This document shows positions 48,322 through 58,865 of a DNA stretch of 64,000 nt, in pieces. Within the stretch, counting starts at the first letter, position 1. Each line of letters opens with the position of its first letter. The notes under the pieces were generated by a model. The model worked only from the letters and a program-made list of their open reading frames with translations. It was not told the DNA's origin and did no database searches. The translations under genes were made by a program, and so were the position numbers. Origin of the DNA: Alteromonas sp. C1M14 (GTDB taxonomy: Bacteria; Pseudomonadota; Gammaproteobacteria; Enterobacterales; Alteromonadaceae); the NCBI RefSeq assembly GCF_018860965.1, contig NZ_JAHKQF010000016.1:84446-148445 (forward strand). Reading direction: 5' to 3'.

Positions 48322-50244
48322 TTATTTTGCCATGGTCATCAATAAGTTATTTAAATTACGAACAAATGATGAAGGATCTTTTAAGCTGCCCTGCTCGGCT
48401 AAAGCCGCTTGATCAAACAACACTTCAACCCATTGGTTAAAGAGTACTTCGTCCTGCACATCCGATAGTTTCTTAACCAGATCGTGTTCTGGATTAAGCT
48501 CAAAATGATACTTAACATCAGGGACGGTTTGACCCGCGGCCTGCATCAGTTTCATCATCTGAGTTGTCATGCCATTCTCATCGGCCGTGATAACCGCTGG
48601 AGACTCGGTAAGACGATGAGTGAATTTCACTTCAATGACTTTATCACCTAACGCAGACTTAGCACGTTCAAGTACACCTTCTACTTCTTTTTCCGCTTCT
48701 TCTGCCGCTTTCTTCGACTCTTCATCGTCCAGGTCGCCTAAGTCTAAATCGCCTTTGGCGATAGACTGGAAAGCTTTTTCTTTGTATTCAGTCAGGTGTG
48801 ACATTAACCATTCGTCGATGCGCTCGCCCATCAACAATACTTCAATGCCCTTCTTACGGAAGATCTCAAGGTGAGGGCTGGTCTTAGCTGCTTGCAGGCT
48901 ATCAGCAGTAACAAAGTAGATCTTATCCTGACCTTCTTTCATCCGCTCGATATAATCTTCAAGGGAAACAGATTGGGCATCAGACTCATCATGGGTAGAT
49001 GAGAAGCGCAGTAACCCTGCCACTTTTTCCTTATTGCTGAAGTCTTCTGCCGGCCCTTCTTTAAGTACATTACCGAATTCTGCCCAAAACGACTGATACT
49101 TCTCTTTATCGTTTTTCGCCATACGCTCTAAGACTTGCAGCACACGCTTAGTACAACCTTGACGTAAGGTCTGGGTGACCTTGTTGTCCTGCAAGATTTC
49201 CCGAGATACGTTTAAGGGCAGATCATTTGAGTCGATAAGACCTTTTACAAAACGTAAATAAGTAGGCATAAATTGTTCAGCATCATCCATAATAAAGACA
49301 CGTTGAACATACAGTTTTAGACCATGGCTTTGATCACGATTCCACATATCGAAAGGGGCTTTGCTAGGAATATACAGCAAGCTGGTGTATTCACTTTTCC
49401 CTTCCACTTTATTGTGTGCCCACGCCAAAGGATCGGCAAAATCATGAGAAATATGTTTATAGAACTCTTTATATTCGTCTTCAGAAATGTCTGATTTCTC
49501 GCGCGTCCAAAGTGCAGTGGCTTTGTTTACCGGTTCCCATTTTCCAGGTTCTGCCGGTACTTTTTCGCCATCAGGACCGTCTTGCTCTGGCACTTCATCT
49601 TTCCACATTTGTACCGGAATACTAATGTGATCAGAATATTTGCTGATAATGGAGCGCAAACGCCAATTGTCGAGGAATTCTTTTTCATCTTCACGAACGT
49701 GCAGGACGATTTCAGTACCACGGCTAGGCTTATTCAGCTCTGCCACGGTGAATTCACCTTCGCCGTCAGAGATCCACTCTACGCCTTCAGCCGCATCAAC
49801 CCCAGCAGCTCGAGTACGTACCGTGACTCTGTCTGCAATAATAAACGCAGAATAAAAGCCAACACCAAACTGACCAATTAATTGTGAATCTTTCGCCGCA
49901 TCACCGGATAAACGACTAAAGAAATCTTTGGTGCCTGATTTTGCAATGGTACCTAAATTGCCAATGACTTCGTCCCGTGTCATTCCAATGCCATTATCAG
50001 CAATGGTAATGGTACCAGCATCATTGTCGACACTGATCTTCACGTGTAATTCGCCATCACCTTCGAACAATGCATCGTTCTCTAGTGCTTTAAAACGCAG
50101 CTTGTCAGCGGCATCGGCGGCGTTAGAAACCAATTCACGAAGGAATATCTCTTTGTTTGAATACAAAGAATGAATCATCAGATGCAAAAGCTGTTTAACT
50201 TCTGTCTGAAAACCATGTTTTTCTTGATGGGCTGCTTCAGCCAT
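48322..50244 (-). CDS. htpG: Chaperone HtpG (Hsp90)
   Basis: A 640-residue Hsp90. The GHKL ATPase domain has [24 protein letters not shown] and [17 protein letters not shown]. The middle domain shows [11 protein letters not shown]. The C-terminal domain has the dimer interface, ending NLLMTMAK. It refolds stress-damaged clients together with DnaK. A sigma-32-like promoter lies 44-71 bases upstream. The length is slightly above the E. coli one. Confidence 0.97.
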   Translation of the reverse strand: MAEAAHQEKHGFQTEVKQLLHLMIHSLYSNKEIFLRELVSNAADAADKLRFKALENDALFEGDGELHVKISVDNDAGTITIADNGIGMTRDEVIGNLGTIAKSGTKDFFSRLSGDAAKDSQLIGQFGVGFYSAFIIADRVTVRTRAAGVDAAEGVEWISDGEGEFTVAELNKPSRGTEIVLHVREDEKEFLDNWRLRSIISKYSDHISIPVQMWKDEVPEQDGPDGEKVPAEPGKWEPVNKATALWTREKSDISEDEYKEFYKHISHDFADPLAWAHNKVEGKSEYTSLLYIPSKAPFDMWNRDQSHGLKLYVQRVFIMDDAEQFMPTYLRFVKGLIDSNDLPLNVSREILQDNKVTQTLRQGCTKRVLQVLERMAKNDKEKYQSFWAEFGNVLKEGPAEDFSNKEKVAGLLRFSSTHDESDAQSVSLEDYIERMKEGQDKIYFVTADSLQAAKTSPHLEIFRKKGIEVLLMGERIDEWLMSHLTEYKEKAFQSIAKGDLDLGDLDDEESKKAAEEAEKEVEGVLERAKSALGDKVIEVKFTHRLTESPAVITADENGMTTQMMKLMQAAGQTVPDVKYHFELNPEHDLVKKLSDVQDEVLFNQWVEVLFDQAALAEQGSLKDPSSFVRNLNNLLMTMAK

Positions 50245-50287
50245 AAACCAGAATCTCCTAGCTATACGGTTTAATTTTCAGTCTAGA

Positions 50288-50315
50288 AGATAAGGTCACC
50301 CAAATGAATTTCAAC
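50288..50315 (-). promoter_or_regulatory. Sigma-32-like htpG promoter
   Basis: On the minus strand, GTTGAAA (consensus CTTGAAA) at 50309-50315, a 13-base spacer and CCTTATCT (consensus CCCCATNT, 6 of 7 defined positions close) at 50288-50295. It is 44 bases before the htpG ATG. Confidence 0.6.
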
Positions 50316-50391
50316 CTTTCAATGGCGGGTTTTTTCGTTTACTTGTGATTCTTAAGCTACGTAAAGAGAGGCAAGGCCACCATTCGCAAAC

Positions 50392-50991
50392 TTAAAGCTT
50401 ACGGCGACCTGAAAAAGCGTGGGTTAGTGTGCTGCCGTCGATGTACTCCAACTCGCCACCTACGGGCACACCATGGGCGATGCGACTAGCGTCGATATTC
50501 AATTCTTGGCAAAGCTGTGCAATATAGTGTGCTGTCGCCTCTCCTTCCACAGTAGGGTTAGTCGCTAAAATCACCTCACTGATTGATTCAGCTTTAAGGC
50601 GGCTTTCCAACTCGTTAAGCCCAATATCGGCCGGACCAATACCATCGATTGGCGACAAATGGCCCATCAATACAAAGTAGGTTCCTTTAAACGTTGAAGT
50701 TTGTTCGATTGCTAATACATCCTGAGGGCTTTCTACCACGCACAATATACCGCTATCTTGACGCTCTGGATTGGCACAAATGCGACAAATCGACTGCTCG
50801 GTGAACGTGCGACAAGACTCACAATGCCCGATATGTTCCATGGCATTTTGCAGTGCAGTACTTAGCGTATTTCCACCCTTTCTATTTCTTTCAAGCAAGT
50901 GAAACGCCATGCGCTGGGCACTTTTGTCTCCCACCCCGGGCAAACAGGTTAACGCACTAATAAGCTCACTTAATAAGGGGCTATACTTCAT
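50392..50991 (-). CDS. recR: Recombination protein RecR
   Basis: A 199-residue DNA-binding ring protein of the RecFOR path, loading RecA at gaps. The helix-hairpin-helix is [20 protein letters not shown], the zinc finger is [16 protein letters not shown] near 57-72 and the Toprim domain has [14 protein letters not shown]. In E. coli recR directly follows ybaB; here a catalase gene on the other strand lies between them. Confidence 0.95.
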   Translation of the reverse strand: MKYSPLLSELISALTCLPGVGDKSAQRMAFHLLERNRKGGNTLSTALQNAMEHIGHCESCRTFTEQSICRICANPERQDSGILCVVESPQDVLAIEQTSTFKGTYFVLMGHLSPIDGIGPADIGLNELESRLKAESISEVILATNPTVEGEATAHYIAQLCQELNIDASRIAHGVPVGGELEYIDGSTLTHAFSGRRKL

Positions 50992-51318
50992 GTAAATAAC
51001 GACTTAACACTAAGAGAATATGTTCGCAATGGTACGCTGTATAACCCTTATTGAGCAAATGAAATTCCTTATCCGGCAGCAGGGGAAATACGTAATATCA
51101 TGAGATATATGCGTTTTTTCTTTAAGTCGATGAGACTGTATCCGTATCTGTTGCGCCTAAATGATAATAGTCATCTTGTCGCTATTCCCTCACTATTTAA
51201 CTTTTGTTAAAAAAAATGTCTCACTTTTGAACTATACTTTTCCGGATGATAACTCGGTGTTATCAAACAACAGGCAATATGCCTTCACCACAATAAATAA
51301 GAGATAAGGAATAATAGG
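50992..51318. other. 327-base divergent region recR/katA
   Basis: It carries both promoters. A TATACT box at 51233-51238 is a possible -10 for the catalase gene, without a good -35. I see no perfect OxyR site, though ATAG and CTAT half-sites occur near 51168-51187. A GATAAGGAATAATAG stretch precedes the katA ATG as binding site. No gene is seen. Confidence 0.5.
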
Positions 51319-52839
51319 ATGAGCAACTCAAAATGCCCCTATGACCATAGCCCCCTTACCACCAGCAGCGGCGCGCCTGTTGTTGATAATCAAAATAGCT
51401 TAACCGCTGGTAAACGTGGCCCCATTTTGACCCAAGATCTTTGGCTAAACGAAAAGTTAGCAGATTTTGTGCGTGAAGTGATCCCAGAGCGTCGAATGCA
51501 CGCCAAAGGATCTGGCGCATTTGGCACCTTCACCGTTACCAATGATATTAGCCAATACAGTTGTGCCAATATTTTTAGCGAAGTCGGTAAGAAAACAGAA
51601 ATGTTTGCCCGCTTCAGTACCGTCGCCGGAGAACGCGGTGCCGCCGATGCAGAGCGGGATATCCGCGGTTTTGCATTAAAATTTTATACCGAAGAAGGTA
51701 TCTGGGATATGGTGGGTAATAATACGCCTGTATTCTTCCTTCGCGACCCGCTTAAATTCCCCGATTTAAATAAAGCCGTAAAACGAGATCCTAAAACGAA
51801 TATGCGGTCGGCCACCAATAACTGGGATTTTTGGACGTTATTACCAGAAGCCCTTCATCAGGTCACGATTGTGATGAGCGACCGTGGCATTCCTGCCTCA
51901 TATCGTCATATGCACGGATTTGGCTCTCACACTTACAGCTTTTGGAATAAAGAAGGCGAGCGTTTTTGGGTAAAACTGCATTTCGTTAGCCAACAAGGCA
52001 TTGAAAACCTGACCGATCAGGAAGCCACCGAATTGGTAGGAACAGATCGTGAAAGTCACCAAAAAGATCTGTTTGAATCCATAGAAAACGGGGATTGTCC
52101 TAAATGGAAAATGTATGTTCAGGTAATGCCAGAAGCAGAAGCTGAACAAGTGCCCTATCACCCCTTTGATTTAACCAAAGTTTGGCCGAAAGGCGACTAT
52201 CCGCTTATTGAAGTGGGCGAGTTTGAACTTAACAAAAACCCAGAAAACTATTTTGCCGATGTTGAGCAAGCAGCGTTTGCGCCGAGTAATTTAGTACCGG
52301 GTATCGGTGCATCTCCAGACAGAATGCTGCAAGCGCGTTTGGTAAATTACGCAGATGCCCATCGCTATCGTGTGGGTGTGAATTTAAATCAGATCCCAGT
52401 GAACAAACCTCGCTGTCCTGTACACAGTAATGCCCGTGATGGTCTAGGCCGTGTTGACGGCAACTATGGCGGCCGCCCTCACTACGAACCCAATAGCTTT
52501 AGTCAGTGGCAAGAACAACCCCAATTTGCTGAACCACCGCTTAAAATTGATGGTGATGCGAAGCGCTATGATTTTCGTGAAGACGACGATGATTACTTTA
52601 GCCAACCACGGGCATTGTTCAACTTAATGACCGCGGAGCAAAAGCAAGTGCTGTTCGATAATACCGCTGCACAGATAGGCGGCGCATTGGATTTCATTCA
52701 ATACCGTCACATTCGTAACTGTACCCGCTGTGATCCCGCATATGGAGAAGGCGTAGCACAAGCATTAGGGTTAACCGTTGACGATGCCATTAAGGCACGA
52801 GACGCAGATCCAGCTAAACACTTACCTGGCTGTTTGTAA
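51319..52839 (+). CDS. katA: Monofunctional heme catalase, small-subunit type
   Basis: A 506-residue catalase dismutating hydrogen peroxide. The distal histidine is H61 in [12 protein letters not shown], the distal asparagine is in VGNNTPVFF near 134, the heme-edge stretch is [23 protein letters not shown], and the proximal tyrosine region is [14 protein letters not shown] near 347. The size is the small-subunit class. It has no signal peptide and is cytosolic. A strong terminator follows. Confidence 0.95.
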   Translation: MSNSKCPYDHSPLTTSSGAPVVDNQNSLTAGKRGPILTQDLWLNEKLADFVREVIPERRMHAKGSGAFGTFTVTNDISQYSCANIFSEVGKKTEMFARFSTVAGERGAADAERDIRGFALKFYTEEGIWDMVGNNTPVFFLRDPLKFPDLNKAVKRDPKTNMRSATNNWDFWTLLPEALHQVTIVMSDRGIPASYRHMHGFGSHTYSFWNKEGERFWVKLHFVSQQGIENLTDQEATELVGTDRESHQKDLFESIENGDCPKWKMYVQVMPEAEAEQVPYHPFDLTKVWPKGDYPLIEVGEFELNKNPENYFADVEQAAFAPSNLVPGIGASPDRMLQARLVNYADAHRYRVGVNLNQIPVNKPRCPVHSNARDGLGRVDGNYGGRPHYEPNSFSQWQEQPQFAEPPLKIDGDAKRYDFREDDDDYFSQPRALFNLMTAEQKQVLFDNTAAQIGGALDFIQYRHIRNCTRCDPAYGEGVAQALGLTVDDAIKARDADPAKHLPGCL

Positions 52840-52850
52840 GTTTATAAAAC

Positions 52851-52885
52851 AAAAAAGCGCTAGTTAAACACTAGCGCTTTTTTTT
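52851..52885 (+). terminator. katA terminator
   Basis: Stem AAAAAAGCGCTAGT / ACTAGCGCTTTTTT with a five-base loop, ending in eight T residues. The symmetric A-run could also stop ybaB transcripts from the other side. Confidence 0.92.
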
Positions 52886-52963
52886 CGTTCATCTTTTGCT
52901 ATTTAACCGGTCAGCCAATTTCACTGATTAAGGATCAATACAGGAAAAGACGTAAAGCTGTCG

Positions 52964-53290
52964 TTAGAAGGGCATTTTAAAGCCTGGGGGTAATGGCATG
53001 CCGCCGGTCACTTCACCCATTTTTTCCTTAGACATTTCCTGAACGCGACGCACGGCATCATTACAGGCCGCCGCCACTAAATCTTCAATCATATCTTTGT
53101 CATCGTCCATCAGAGATTCATCAATCTCTACGCGACGAACATTGTGGTTACAGGTCATGGTGACTTTCACCATTCCGGCTCCAGCTTCACCGGTCACTTC
53201 CAATTTGGCCAGTTCTTCCTGGGTTTGTTGCATGCGCTCTTGCATTTGCTGCGCCTGCTTCATGATATTACCCATTCCACCTTTAAACAT
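52964..53290 (-). CDS. ybaB: YbaB/EbfC nucleoid-associated protein
   Basis: A 108-residue DNA-binding protein with a long helical arm ([28 protein letters not shown]) and a small beta-sheet ([24 protein letters not shown]). It sits between dnaX and recR as in most bacteria. It binds DNA as a tweezer-like dimer; its exact role in recombination or chromatin is not fixed. Start [10 protein letters not shown] follows dnaX by 32 bases. Confidence 0.95.
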   Translation of the reverse strand: MFKGGMGNIMKQAQQMQERMQQTQEELAKLEVTGEAGAGMVKVTMTCNHNVRRVEIDESLMDDDKDMIEDLVAAACNDAVRRVQEMSKEKMGEVTGGMPLPPGFKMPF

Positions 53291-53322
53291 GGTCGACTCT
53301 CTCTGTATTAAAAATTAATGTG

Positions 53323-55629
53323 TTACTCACGGGGACGAATGGTATCTTCTAACACCGTTGCTGAAAAGCTTTCACGCAACAATGTGAATATTTCGTCTGA
53401 ACGAACAACGCCGCGAGCATGCTCTTGCCGCATTGCATCGATTCTGGCTTGCAGTGTCAACGGTGTTTGCACCGGTTCACCTAATACGATTTCCAGTTCG
53501 ATATCTTCTTCTAAAGCCGCAGACAGCGCTTGTTTAAGTTGCGCCACCGCACTGTCCTTTAATAGATGGTCTTGAGTGCGGTCTAATTCAAGGGTCACTT
53601 TACCGTTAGCTTTCGAAAACGCCGAATTAAGCACAATTTGTTTCGTTAGCCCGACTAAACCTAAGCGAGCAACAAGATGGCTCCAACTGTCAATTTGACG
53701 CCCTCGTAAAAGCTTTTTTCCATCCGCTAGATACGGACTTAATGTTTCATGGCGATCATCACTGCCTACTACGGGTAAAGTCTCAGAATAAGATTCATCC
53801 ACCACATTTTCAGCATTTGTGGCCGTGACATCTTTTTCATTCGATAGTGCTGGCGTTTCGGCCTCACTATCAACTTGAGGCTTATCTTCCGTTGCCACCG
53901 ACGTGCTGGCTATGTCCTCAAGTACCCATGGCGGCGGTGTGCCGCTGATTTCTTTATCTGCGTCGTCACCCGCTTTTATCGACTGCTCGCTTACCCCTTG
54001 GTTATCCGGCTTTTCAGGCTCACGGTTTACCTGGGTATCACTGTCTTGTTCAGTTTTAATTAGGGATCTGTCAGCCTGACTTAGTCGCTTAACCCGTTCA
54101 GCAGCACTCTCGGTGTGTTTACTTGGCTTTTTTCCAGGTGATTCATCAGCCTCCGTGCGGCCTTTTTTTAATTGTTGCCGCAACGCAAGCATGTGTTCAA
54201 TGGATGTAGCCTGCCCTGTGGATGGCTCAACAGGTGCTGATTCTTGTTGGGGTACTTCAGGGACGTGTTGCTCAACAATATCCACCGATGAACCCAATGT
54301 TTCGTCGGTGCTTTGCTGGCGATAATCTTCCGCCTGATGTTCAATCTCGACCTGCTGTCTGTTCAGTTCCTCCATTGAATCCTCTCCTTGATCGTGCACA
54401 TCGCTGTCGCGCTGTGGTTCGAAAGATGACGGCATATGGGAGGAAGAAGGTTGCTCAGAAGTATCACTAACTGGAGACAACTGCGGCACAGAAGGCGGTG
54501 GATTGCCGCCTTCTTGGATAACAGGCTGATTGTCCTCTTGGCTTGGTACAGGTGCAAATGACATCATGCGAATCAACGTCATTTCTAAGCCAGAGCGACC
54601 ATCTAAGGCAAAGGGTAAATCCTTTCTGCCTTGCAAAACAATTTGATAGTACAACTGTACCTGTTCAGCACTGATGGTTTTAGCCAGTTGATAAATGGCT
54701 TTGGCCGAAGTGGTTTCTAACTTACACACATCGGGGATCCACTGGGTCAGTGCCACCTGATGCAATAGGCTTGAAAGCTCCGCCAACACTTGGCTATAGT
54801 CTGGAGACTGCTCTGCCATACTATTGATGATGTTCATCATGGTTTCAGGTTGCTTTTTTATCACGCTATGAAGCAACTTGAGTATTTGATGGCGATCCAT
54901 CAAGCCCAGCATATCTGTAACCACCTCAGATAGCACCTGATTATCACCTTGGGCAATGGCTTGATCGGTTAAGCTTAATGCATCTCGCATACTGCCTTGA
55001 GCAGCCCTTGCTAACAACGCAATGGCCGGTGGTTCAAAGGCAATTTGTTCTTCGTTTAATATGTGGGTTAACTGCCCGGAAATTTGCTCTCGCGATAAGG
55101 CTTTTAAATTAAACTGCAAACAGCGAGAGAGAATAGTAATGGGTAATTTTTGCGGATCCGTGGTCGCCAGTAAAAACTTCACATGAGGAGGCGGCTCTTC
55201 CAGCGTTTTAAGCAAGGCATTAAAGCTATGCTTAGACAGCATGTGCACCTCATCGATAAGGTACACTTTATAACGCCCACGGGTGGGCTTGTACTGCACA
55301 TTATCCAGAAGTTCTCGGGTATCTTCCACTTTGGTACGAGATGCCGCATCAATTTCTAGCAAATCAACATAGTTGCCCTGCTCTATTTCCGTACAGGTGT
55401 AACATTTCCCGCAAGGCGTGGCACTTTGCCCTTCCTCACAGTTTAAGCTTTTTGAAAAGATGCGGGCGATAGTCGTTTTACCTACCCCCCGGGTTCCGGT
55501 GAACAGGTATGCGTGATGTAAGCGGTCATTATCCAATGCGTTAGAGATAGCAGTAACCACATGTTCCTGCCCGACTAACTCACTGAATATCCTTGGCCGC
55601 CACTTTCGGGCGAGTACCTGATAACTCAT
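53323..55629 (-). CDS. dnaX: DNA polymerase III subunit tau (and gamma)
   Basis: A 768-residue clamp-loader ATPase, longer than the 643 residues of E. coli tau because of a long, charged, disordered linker (about 370-620). Walker A is GTRGVGKTT near 45-53, the zinc cysteines are C64, C73, C76 and C79, and the Walker B is LIDEVHML near 124-131. The C-terminal tau domain binds the polymerase. Two A-rich slippery heptamers at codons 487-501 are candidates for making a shorter gamma form, as in E. coli (see feature at 54127-54169). It is followed by ybaB 32 bases on. Confidence 0.95.
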   Translation of the reverse strand: MSYQVLARKWRPRIFSELVGQEHVVTAISNALDNDRLHHAYLFTGTRGVGKTTIARIFSKSLNCEEGQSATPCGKCYTCTEIEQGNYVDLLEIDAASRTKVEDTRELLDNVQYKPTRGRYKVYLIDEVHMLSKHSFNALLKTLEEPPPHVKFLLATTDPQKLPITILSRCLQFNLKALSREQISGQLTHILNEEQIAFEPPAIALLARAAQGSMRDALSLTDQAIAQGDNQVLSEVVTDMLGLMDRHQILKLLHSVIKKQPETMMNIINSMAEQSPDYSQVLAELSSLLHQVALTQWIPDVCKLETTSAKAIYQLAKTISAEQVQLYYQIVLQGRKDLPFALDGRSGLEMTLIRMMSFAPVPSQEDNQPVIQEGGNPPPSVPQLSPVSDTSEQPSSSHMPSSFEPQRDSDVHDQGEDSMEELNRQQVEIEHQAEDYRQQSTDETLGSSVDIVEQHVPEVPQQESAPVEPSTGQATSIEHMLALRQQLKKGRTEADESPGKKPSKHTESAAERVKRLSQADRSLIKTEQDSDTQVNREPEKPDNQGVSEQSIKAGDDADKEISGTPPPWVLEDIASTSVATEDKPQVDSEAETPALSNEKDVTATNAENVVDESYSETLPVVGSDDRHETLSPYLADGKKLLRGRQIDSWSHLVARLGLVGLTKQIVLNSAFSKANGKVTLELDRTQDHLLKDSAVAQLKQALSAALEEDIELEIVLGEPVQTPLTLQARIDAMRQEHARGVVRSDEIFTLLRESFSATVLEDTIRPRE
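54127..54169 (-). other. Candidate -1 frameshift sites in dnaX
   Basis: Two slippery heptamers in the dnaX frame: A AAA AAA at 54163-54169 (codons 487-489) and A AAA AAG at 54127-54133 (codons 499-501). The second is the E. coli dnaX heptamer. A -1 shift at the first site meets a TGA at 54146-54148 after five more codons; at the second, a TAA after two more codons (54119-54121). Either gives a gamma-like protein of about 494 or 503 residues, just inside the linker. Confidence 0.55.
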
Positions 55630-55644
55630 AGGTATCCCGTTTTA

Positions 55645-56181
55645 TTATTCACCATCAAATTCACAGATAGAAAAACATTCGACATTGACAGCCGCAAGTT
55701 TCTCGTAGCCACCCAAATCGGGCAACCCAATAACAAACCCAGCATGTTCAACCACACCACCTAACGAGCGGATGAGTTTTGCAGACGCATCAATTGTTCC
55801 GCCTGTAGCAAGCAGATCATCAATGAGCAAAACACGATCACCGGGTTCAATTGCATCTTTATGAATTTCCAGAGTATCCATACCGTACTCTAACTCATAA
55901 GTTTCACTCACTACTTCGCGAGGTAACTTATTCGGTTTACGTACAGGAATGAAGCCCAAGCCCAATTCAATGGCCAATGGCGCACCAAAAAGGAAGCCTC
56001 TCGCCTCTGTGCCGGCAACTTTATCAAAGGCCATGCCCTGATATTTATCCACCAACAAAGAAATACAAGCAGAAAACGCCTTGTGATCTTCCAGTACACT
56101 GGTCACATCACGAAAGACAATGCCCGGCTTTGGGTAATCGGGAACGGATTTTACGACAGATTTTATATATTCAGCAGTCAC
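55645..56181 (-). CDS. apt: Adenine phosphoribosyltransferase
   Basis: A 178-residue purine-salvage enzyme, adenine plus PRPP to AMP. It opens [21 protein letters not shown], and the PRPP loop is [17 protein letters not shown] near 121-137. The start is GTG at 56179-56181 with GAGG eight bases upstream. It is preceded by the 40-residue ORF at 56196-56318 on the same strand, 14 bases away. Order apt-dnaX is as in E. coli. Confidence 0.95.
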   Translation of the reverse strand: MTAEYIKSVVKSVPDYPKPGIVFRDVTSVLEDHKAFSACISLLVDKYQGMAFDKVAGTEARGFLFGAPLAIELGLGFIPVRKPNKLPREVVSETYELEYGMDTLEIHKDAIEPGDRVLLIDDLLATGGTIDASAKLIRSLGGVVEHAGFVIGLPDLGGYEKLAAVNVECFSICEFDGE

Positions 56182-56195
56182 TTCTTTGCCTCAGA

Positions 56196-56318
56196 TTACA
56201 GCCAAAAAGTGAACCAGCCAGCAATGACATGCATCAGAGGAAACGCAACTAACGTAACAACGCACGCTAGAAAATACCACCAATTAAACACTTCTTTAAA
56301 CTCGCCATGATCAGCCAT
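56196..56318 (-). CDS. 40-residue single-span membrane protein
   Basis: An ORF of 40 codons with ATG 56316-56318 behind AGGTATTGATT. It begins MADHGEFKEVFNWWYF and has one hydrophobic helix, about residues 13-38 (YFLACVVTLVAFPLMHVI), ending in WFTFWL. The start and binding site, and the apt start 14 bases after its stop, support a real small gene. I do not know a named family. It would sit in the inner membrane. Confidence 0.6.
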   Translation of the reverse strand: MADHGEFKEVFNWWYFLACVVTLVAFPLMHVIAGWFTFWL

Positions 56319-56406
56319 AATCAATACCTGAAATTACTAAGTAAAAAATGGGCATAAATGGTAATCGAAAGATGACATGAATGACAGTGCTAATGTGATT
56401 TTTTAG

Positions 56407-57978
56407 TTACAACAAACTTTCATCTGCTTCATAGCCAACACGCAGTCCACCCCAATGCCGCCCATTTACGTATATAGGAACAGACAGATCATGCATGATC
56501 TGTCCCGTATCTCGCTTGTAGGTTTGTAATAGGAAATTCTCCGTATTTCGGGCGCACCGTTTCCCCGTTATATCATCAAAAATACGCTTGGTTCTATTGT
56601 TGGTTAAATCGACGTCATAGTTTCCCGTCAGTGGTTTACTGAATTTAAGGTTATGGGTGGGGAAGTAACCATTTTTATCTACTGCACCAGCGTAATTCAC
56701 AAACGGATATTGGGCTAAAATAGGTTCTTGGATCGCCGGTAATCGGGCATCGGTAAAGGTATCAAATGCACTGTTATATTTCTGAGGACGGGTATTGGCT
56801 ATAGGTGTATAAGCAAAGTTAAACAAATCCGTTTCTTTGATGGCCCCTTGCTCAATGGCAGACTCAAACAAGCAGCCAATTTCACTAGCCGCCTGTGTGG
56901 CCTTACACAATACCTGCGCATTTCTATCTTCAATCGCGAATTGCTGTAGCGCTCTAAAGATACTTTCTGTCTGGCAACTTAATGAAAAGGCTTTTTCCGC
57001 CACCTCTTTTAAATCACCTTCAAGGTGCTCGGTATTGCGATGTAGCTGCACGGCATTTACGCTAATCCCTTGATTCGTCTCACGGTGTTGTTCAACGGTG
57101 AAGTTCACCTGCTTCATGGCGTTGGCCGCATCGGATGAAATACTGCTGGTTTCTTCAATAAGAGAAGACACTTCAGCTAACGCCTTTGCCATACATTCAC
57201 TGGCAGAGGATACATTGCCAATAGAATCAACCGAGCTTCGACTATCTTGGTTAATTTTACTAAGCACCTTATCAATACCTTGGGTAGCGTTGGCTGTTTT
57301 TTGTGCTAAATCCCGCACTTCATCGGCAACAACGGCAAACCCGCGGCCCTGCTCGCCCGCCCGTGCAGCTTCAATAGCCGCATTTAGCGCCAACATATTC
57401 GTTTGGTCTGCTAACTGATTTATTGTGGTGGTAATTCCACTAATGGCATCTGCATTTTGGCGTAATGAATCGAGCATGTCAGTGGCAACATCAATTTCTT
57501 GTTTAAGTTGCCTTTGTTGTCCAATGAGCGCTTCTAATGCAGCTTTACAATGAAAGGCTTTTTGGTCTGACTCCTGAATTTTTGTTTGCGCATTCCCAGA
57601 AAGGGTAACCAATTGCTCATTGCCATCTTCAAGTTGTTTTATACGCTGGGCAATTTCTTGAATGTTGTCGGTTTGTTGGTGAAACACATCCGCGAGTTTG
57701 TCGAGAAAAAATGAAACGTTCGCACTGCCGATAGCAATGCGCGTTGTCGACTGATTAATCGCACTCGCCGTTGATTTAAGGCTTTCTCCCTGCTCATCAA
57801 CCAACGACTCCGAAGGTACGGTGGAGCGATTAACAGCCGTTAAACCCACTGCTATCAGAAAAACCATTACACCTGCGAGGCCAGACAGAATAAAACCAGA
57901 AAGTCCCATATACGCTACACCATAGGTAGCAATAAACGTGACCATTCCCAACACTAGCGCTTTAATCATAGGAGTCAT
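56407..57978 (-). CDS. Methyl-accepting chemotaxis protein with C-terminal sensor domain
   Basis: A 523-residue chemoreceptor with an unusual order. Residues 1-50 make two membrane helices with almost no periplasmic loop. The signalling coiled coil runs from about 60 to 350, with the hairpin tip [35 protein letters not shown] at about 191-225. The C-terminal 150 residues ([17 protein letters not shown]...[16 protein letters not shown]) look like a Cache-like sensor, so it would read an internal signal. No che gene is adjacent, so it relies on proteins elsewhere. Confidence 0.87.
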   Translation of the reverse strand: MTPMIKALVLGMVTFIATYGVAYMGLSGFILSGLAGVMVFLIAVGLTAVNRSTVPSESLVDEQGESLKSTASAINQSTTRIAIGSANVSFFLDKLADVFHQQTDNIQEIAQRIKQLEDGNEQLVTLSGNAQTKIQESDQKAFHCKAALEALIGQQRQLKQEIDVATDMLDSLRQNADAISGITTTINQLADQTNMLALNAAIEAARAGEQGRGFAVVADEVRDLAQKTANATQGIDKVLSKINQDSRSSVDSIGNVSSASECMAKALAEVSSLIEETSSISSDAANAMKQVNFTVEQHRETNQGISVNAVQLHRNTEHLEGDLKEVAEKAFSLSCQTESIFRALQQFAIEDRNAQVLCKATQAASEIGCLFESAIEQGAIKETDLFNFAYTPIANTRPQKYNSAFDTFTDARLPAIQEPILAQYPFVNYAGAVDKNGYFPTHNLKFSKPLTGNYDVDLTNNRTKRIFDDITGKRCARNTENFLLQTYKRDTGQIMHDLSVPIYVNGRHWGGLRVGYEADESLL

Positions 57979-58078
57979 TATTGGTAGATGATTTCATTTT
58001 ACTATAACGCATATTTACAATTTGGTTACATCATGACGATGAATACTGTAAACAGTAAAATGGGATATCAGTGAATAA

Positions 58079-58396
58079 TTACTCTTGGATCAGAATGAGC
58101 TTGCCGGATTTGGGATCACGATAAACCTGCCCCAAGGATTCCATGCTTCCTTTCGCGGCCGTGTTACGATTTTTAAGTGTATCTGGCACATCGAGTAATT
58201 CTTCGCCCACGGAAACCGGACTGGCTTGCTCACTCGAGACCTTAAAATGTGTCTGCAGATTTTCAAACCGGCTGACCAAAGCCAGCATCAAGCCCAAGGC
58301 AAATACCAACATCACATCCATAATGTTGGCAAATCCGGATAAGGGATCGCTATCCTCCTCTGCAAACTTGCCCTTTTGCCATGACGGTTTATCCAT
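58079..58396 (-). CDS. DUF2149 family membrane protein
   Basis: I start at ATG 58394-58396 (MDKPSWQKGKF), inside the exbB stop codon region (overlap of 8 bases). The 105-residue protein has one N-terminal membrane span (NIMDVMLVFALGLMLALVSRF) and a periplasmic tail. The arrangement resembles ExbD/TolR (a D in the membrane span near NIMD), and DUF2149 proteins are found beside ExbB-like and CobN-like genes. It probably pairs with the ExbB-like protein in a proton-driven motor; this is inference. Confidence 0.8.
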   Translation of the reverse strand: MDKPSWQKGKFAEEDSDPLSGFANIMDVMLVFALGLMLALVSRFENLQTHFKVSSEQASPVSVGEELLDVPDTLKNRNTAAKGSMESLGQVYRDPKSGKLILIQE

Positions 58397-58865
58397 GATG
58401 TTTTTGCTCGCTTTGATCACTGATTTGCTGCCATACCTGGGTATACCAACGCCGACGGACTTTAGCCATCACAAAGCCACCAAGACCAATTAGCAACCCC
58501 AAAACCGTGGTATCGAAAGCCACACTTAAGGCCGTAGACAGCACATCAAGTTGCCCCTGCCCTAATGCAATAAGCCCAGGCCCCAAAGGGATCAGCGTCC
58601 CCATCAACCCAAGAATGGGACCGGCTTTGGCCAATAAATCTACCCGCTCTAAACGCACCGAGGCATATTTATCAAAGGCAGTTAGCGCTTCACCATGACT
58701 CACCCGGACAAAACGTTTCAACGAGTGTACGGCCTCAAACACGCTCATCCCAACTTCAAATAAGCACACCAAAACACAACCCATAAGCCCAATAATTACC
58801 GGATATAATAAATACCCGACGACCTGATGTAGCACTCCAATGACTATTCCATACTCCATGTTCAT
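58389..58865 (-). CDS. MotA/TolQ/ExbB-type proton channel subunit
   Basis: A 158-residue membrane protein. The ExbB/TolQ motif is in LAKAGPILGLMGTLIPLGPGLIALGQGQLD followed by ALSVAFDTTVLGLLIGLGGF. The typical third helix and cytosolic loop VSHGEALTAFDKYASVRLERVDL are present. It would use the proton gradient to drive movement of a partner protein. Overlaps with cobN (4 bases) and DUF2149 (8 bases) show one transcript. Confidence 0.88.
   Translation of the reverse strand: MNMEYGIVIGVLHQVVGYLLYPVIIGLMGCVLVCLFEVGMSVFEAVHSLKRFVRVSHGEALTAFDKYASVRLERVDLLAKAGPILGLMGTLIPLGPGLIALGQGQLDVLSTALSVAFDTTVLGLLIGLGGFVMAKVRRRWYTQVWQQISDQSEQKHHG

Noticed and set aside
51168..51187. ATAG and CTAT repeats as an OxyR site before katA
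   Set aside because: The spacing does not fit the ATAG-N7-CTAT pattern over four half-sites.
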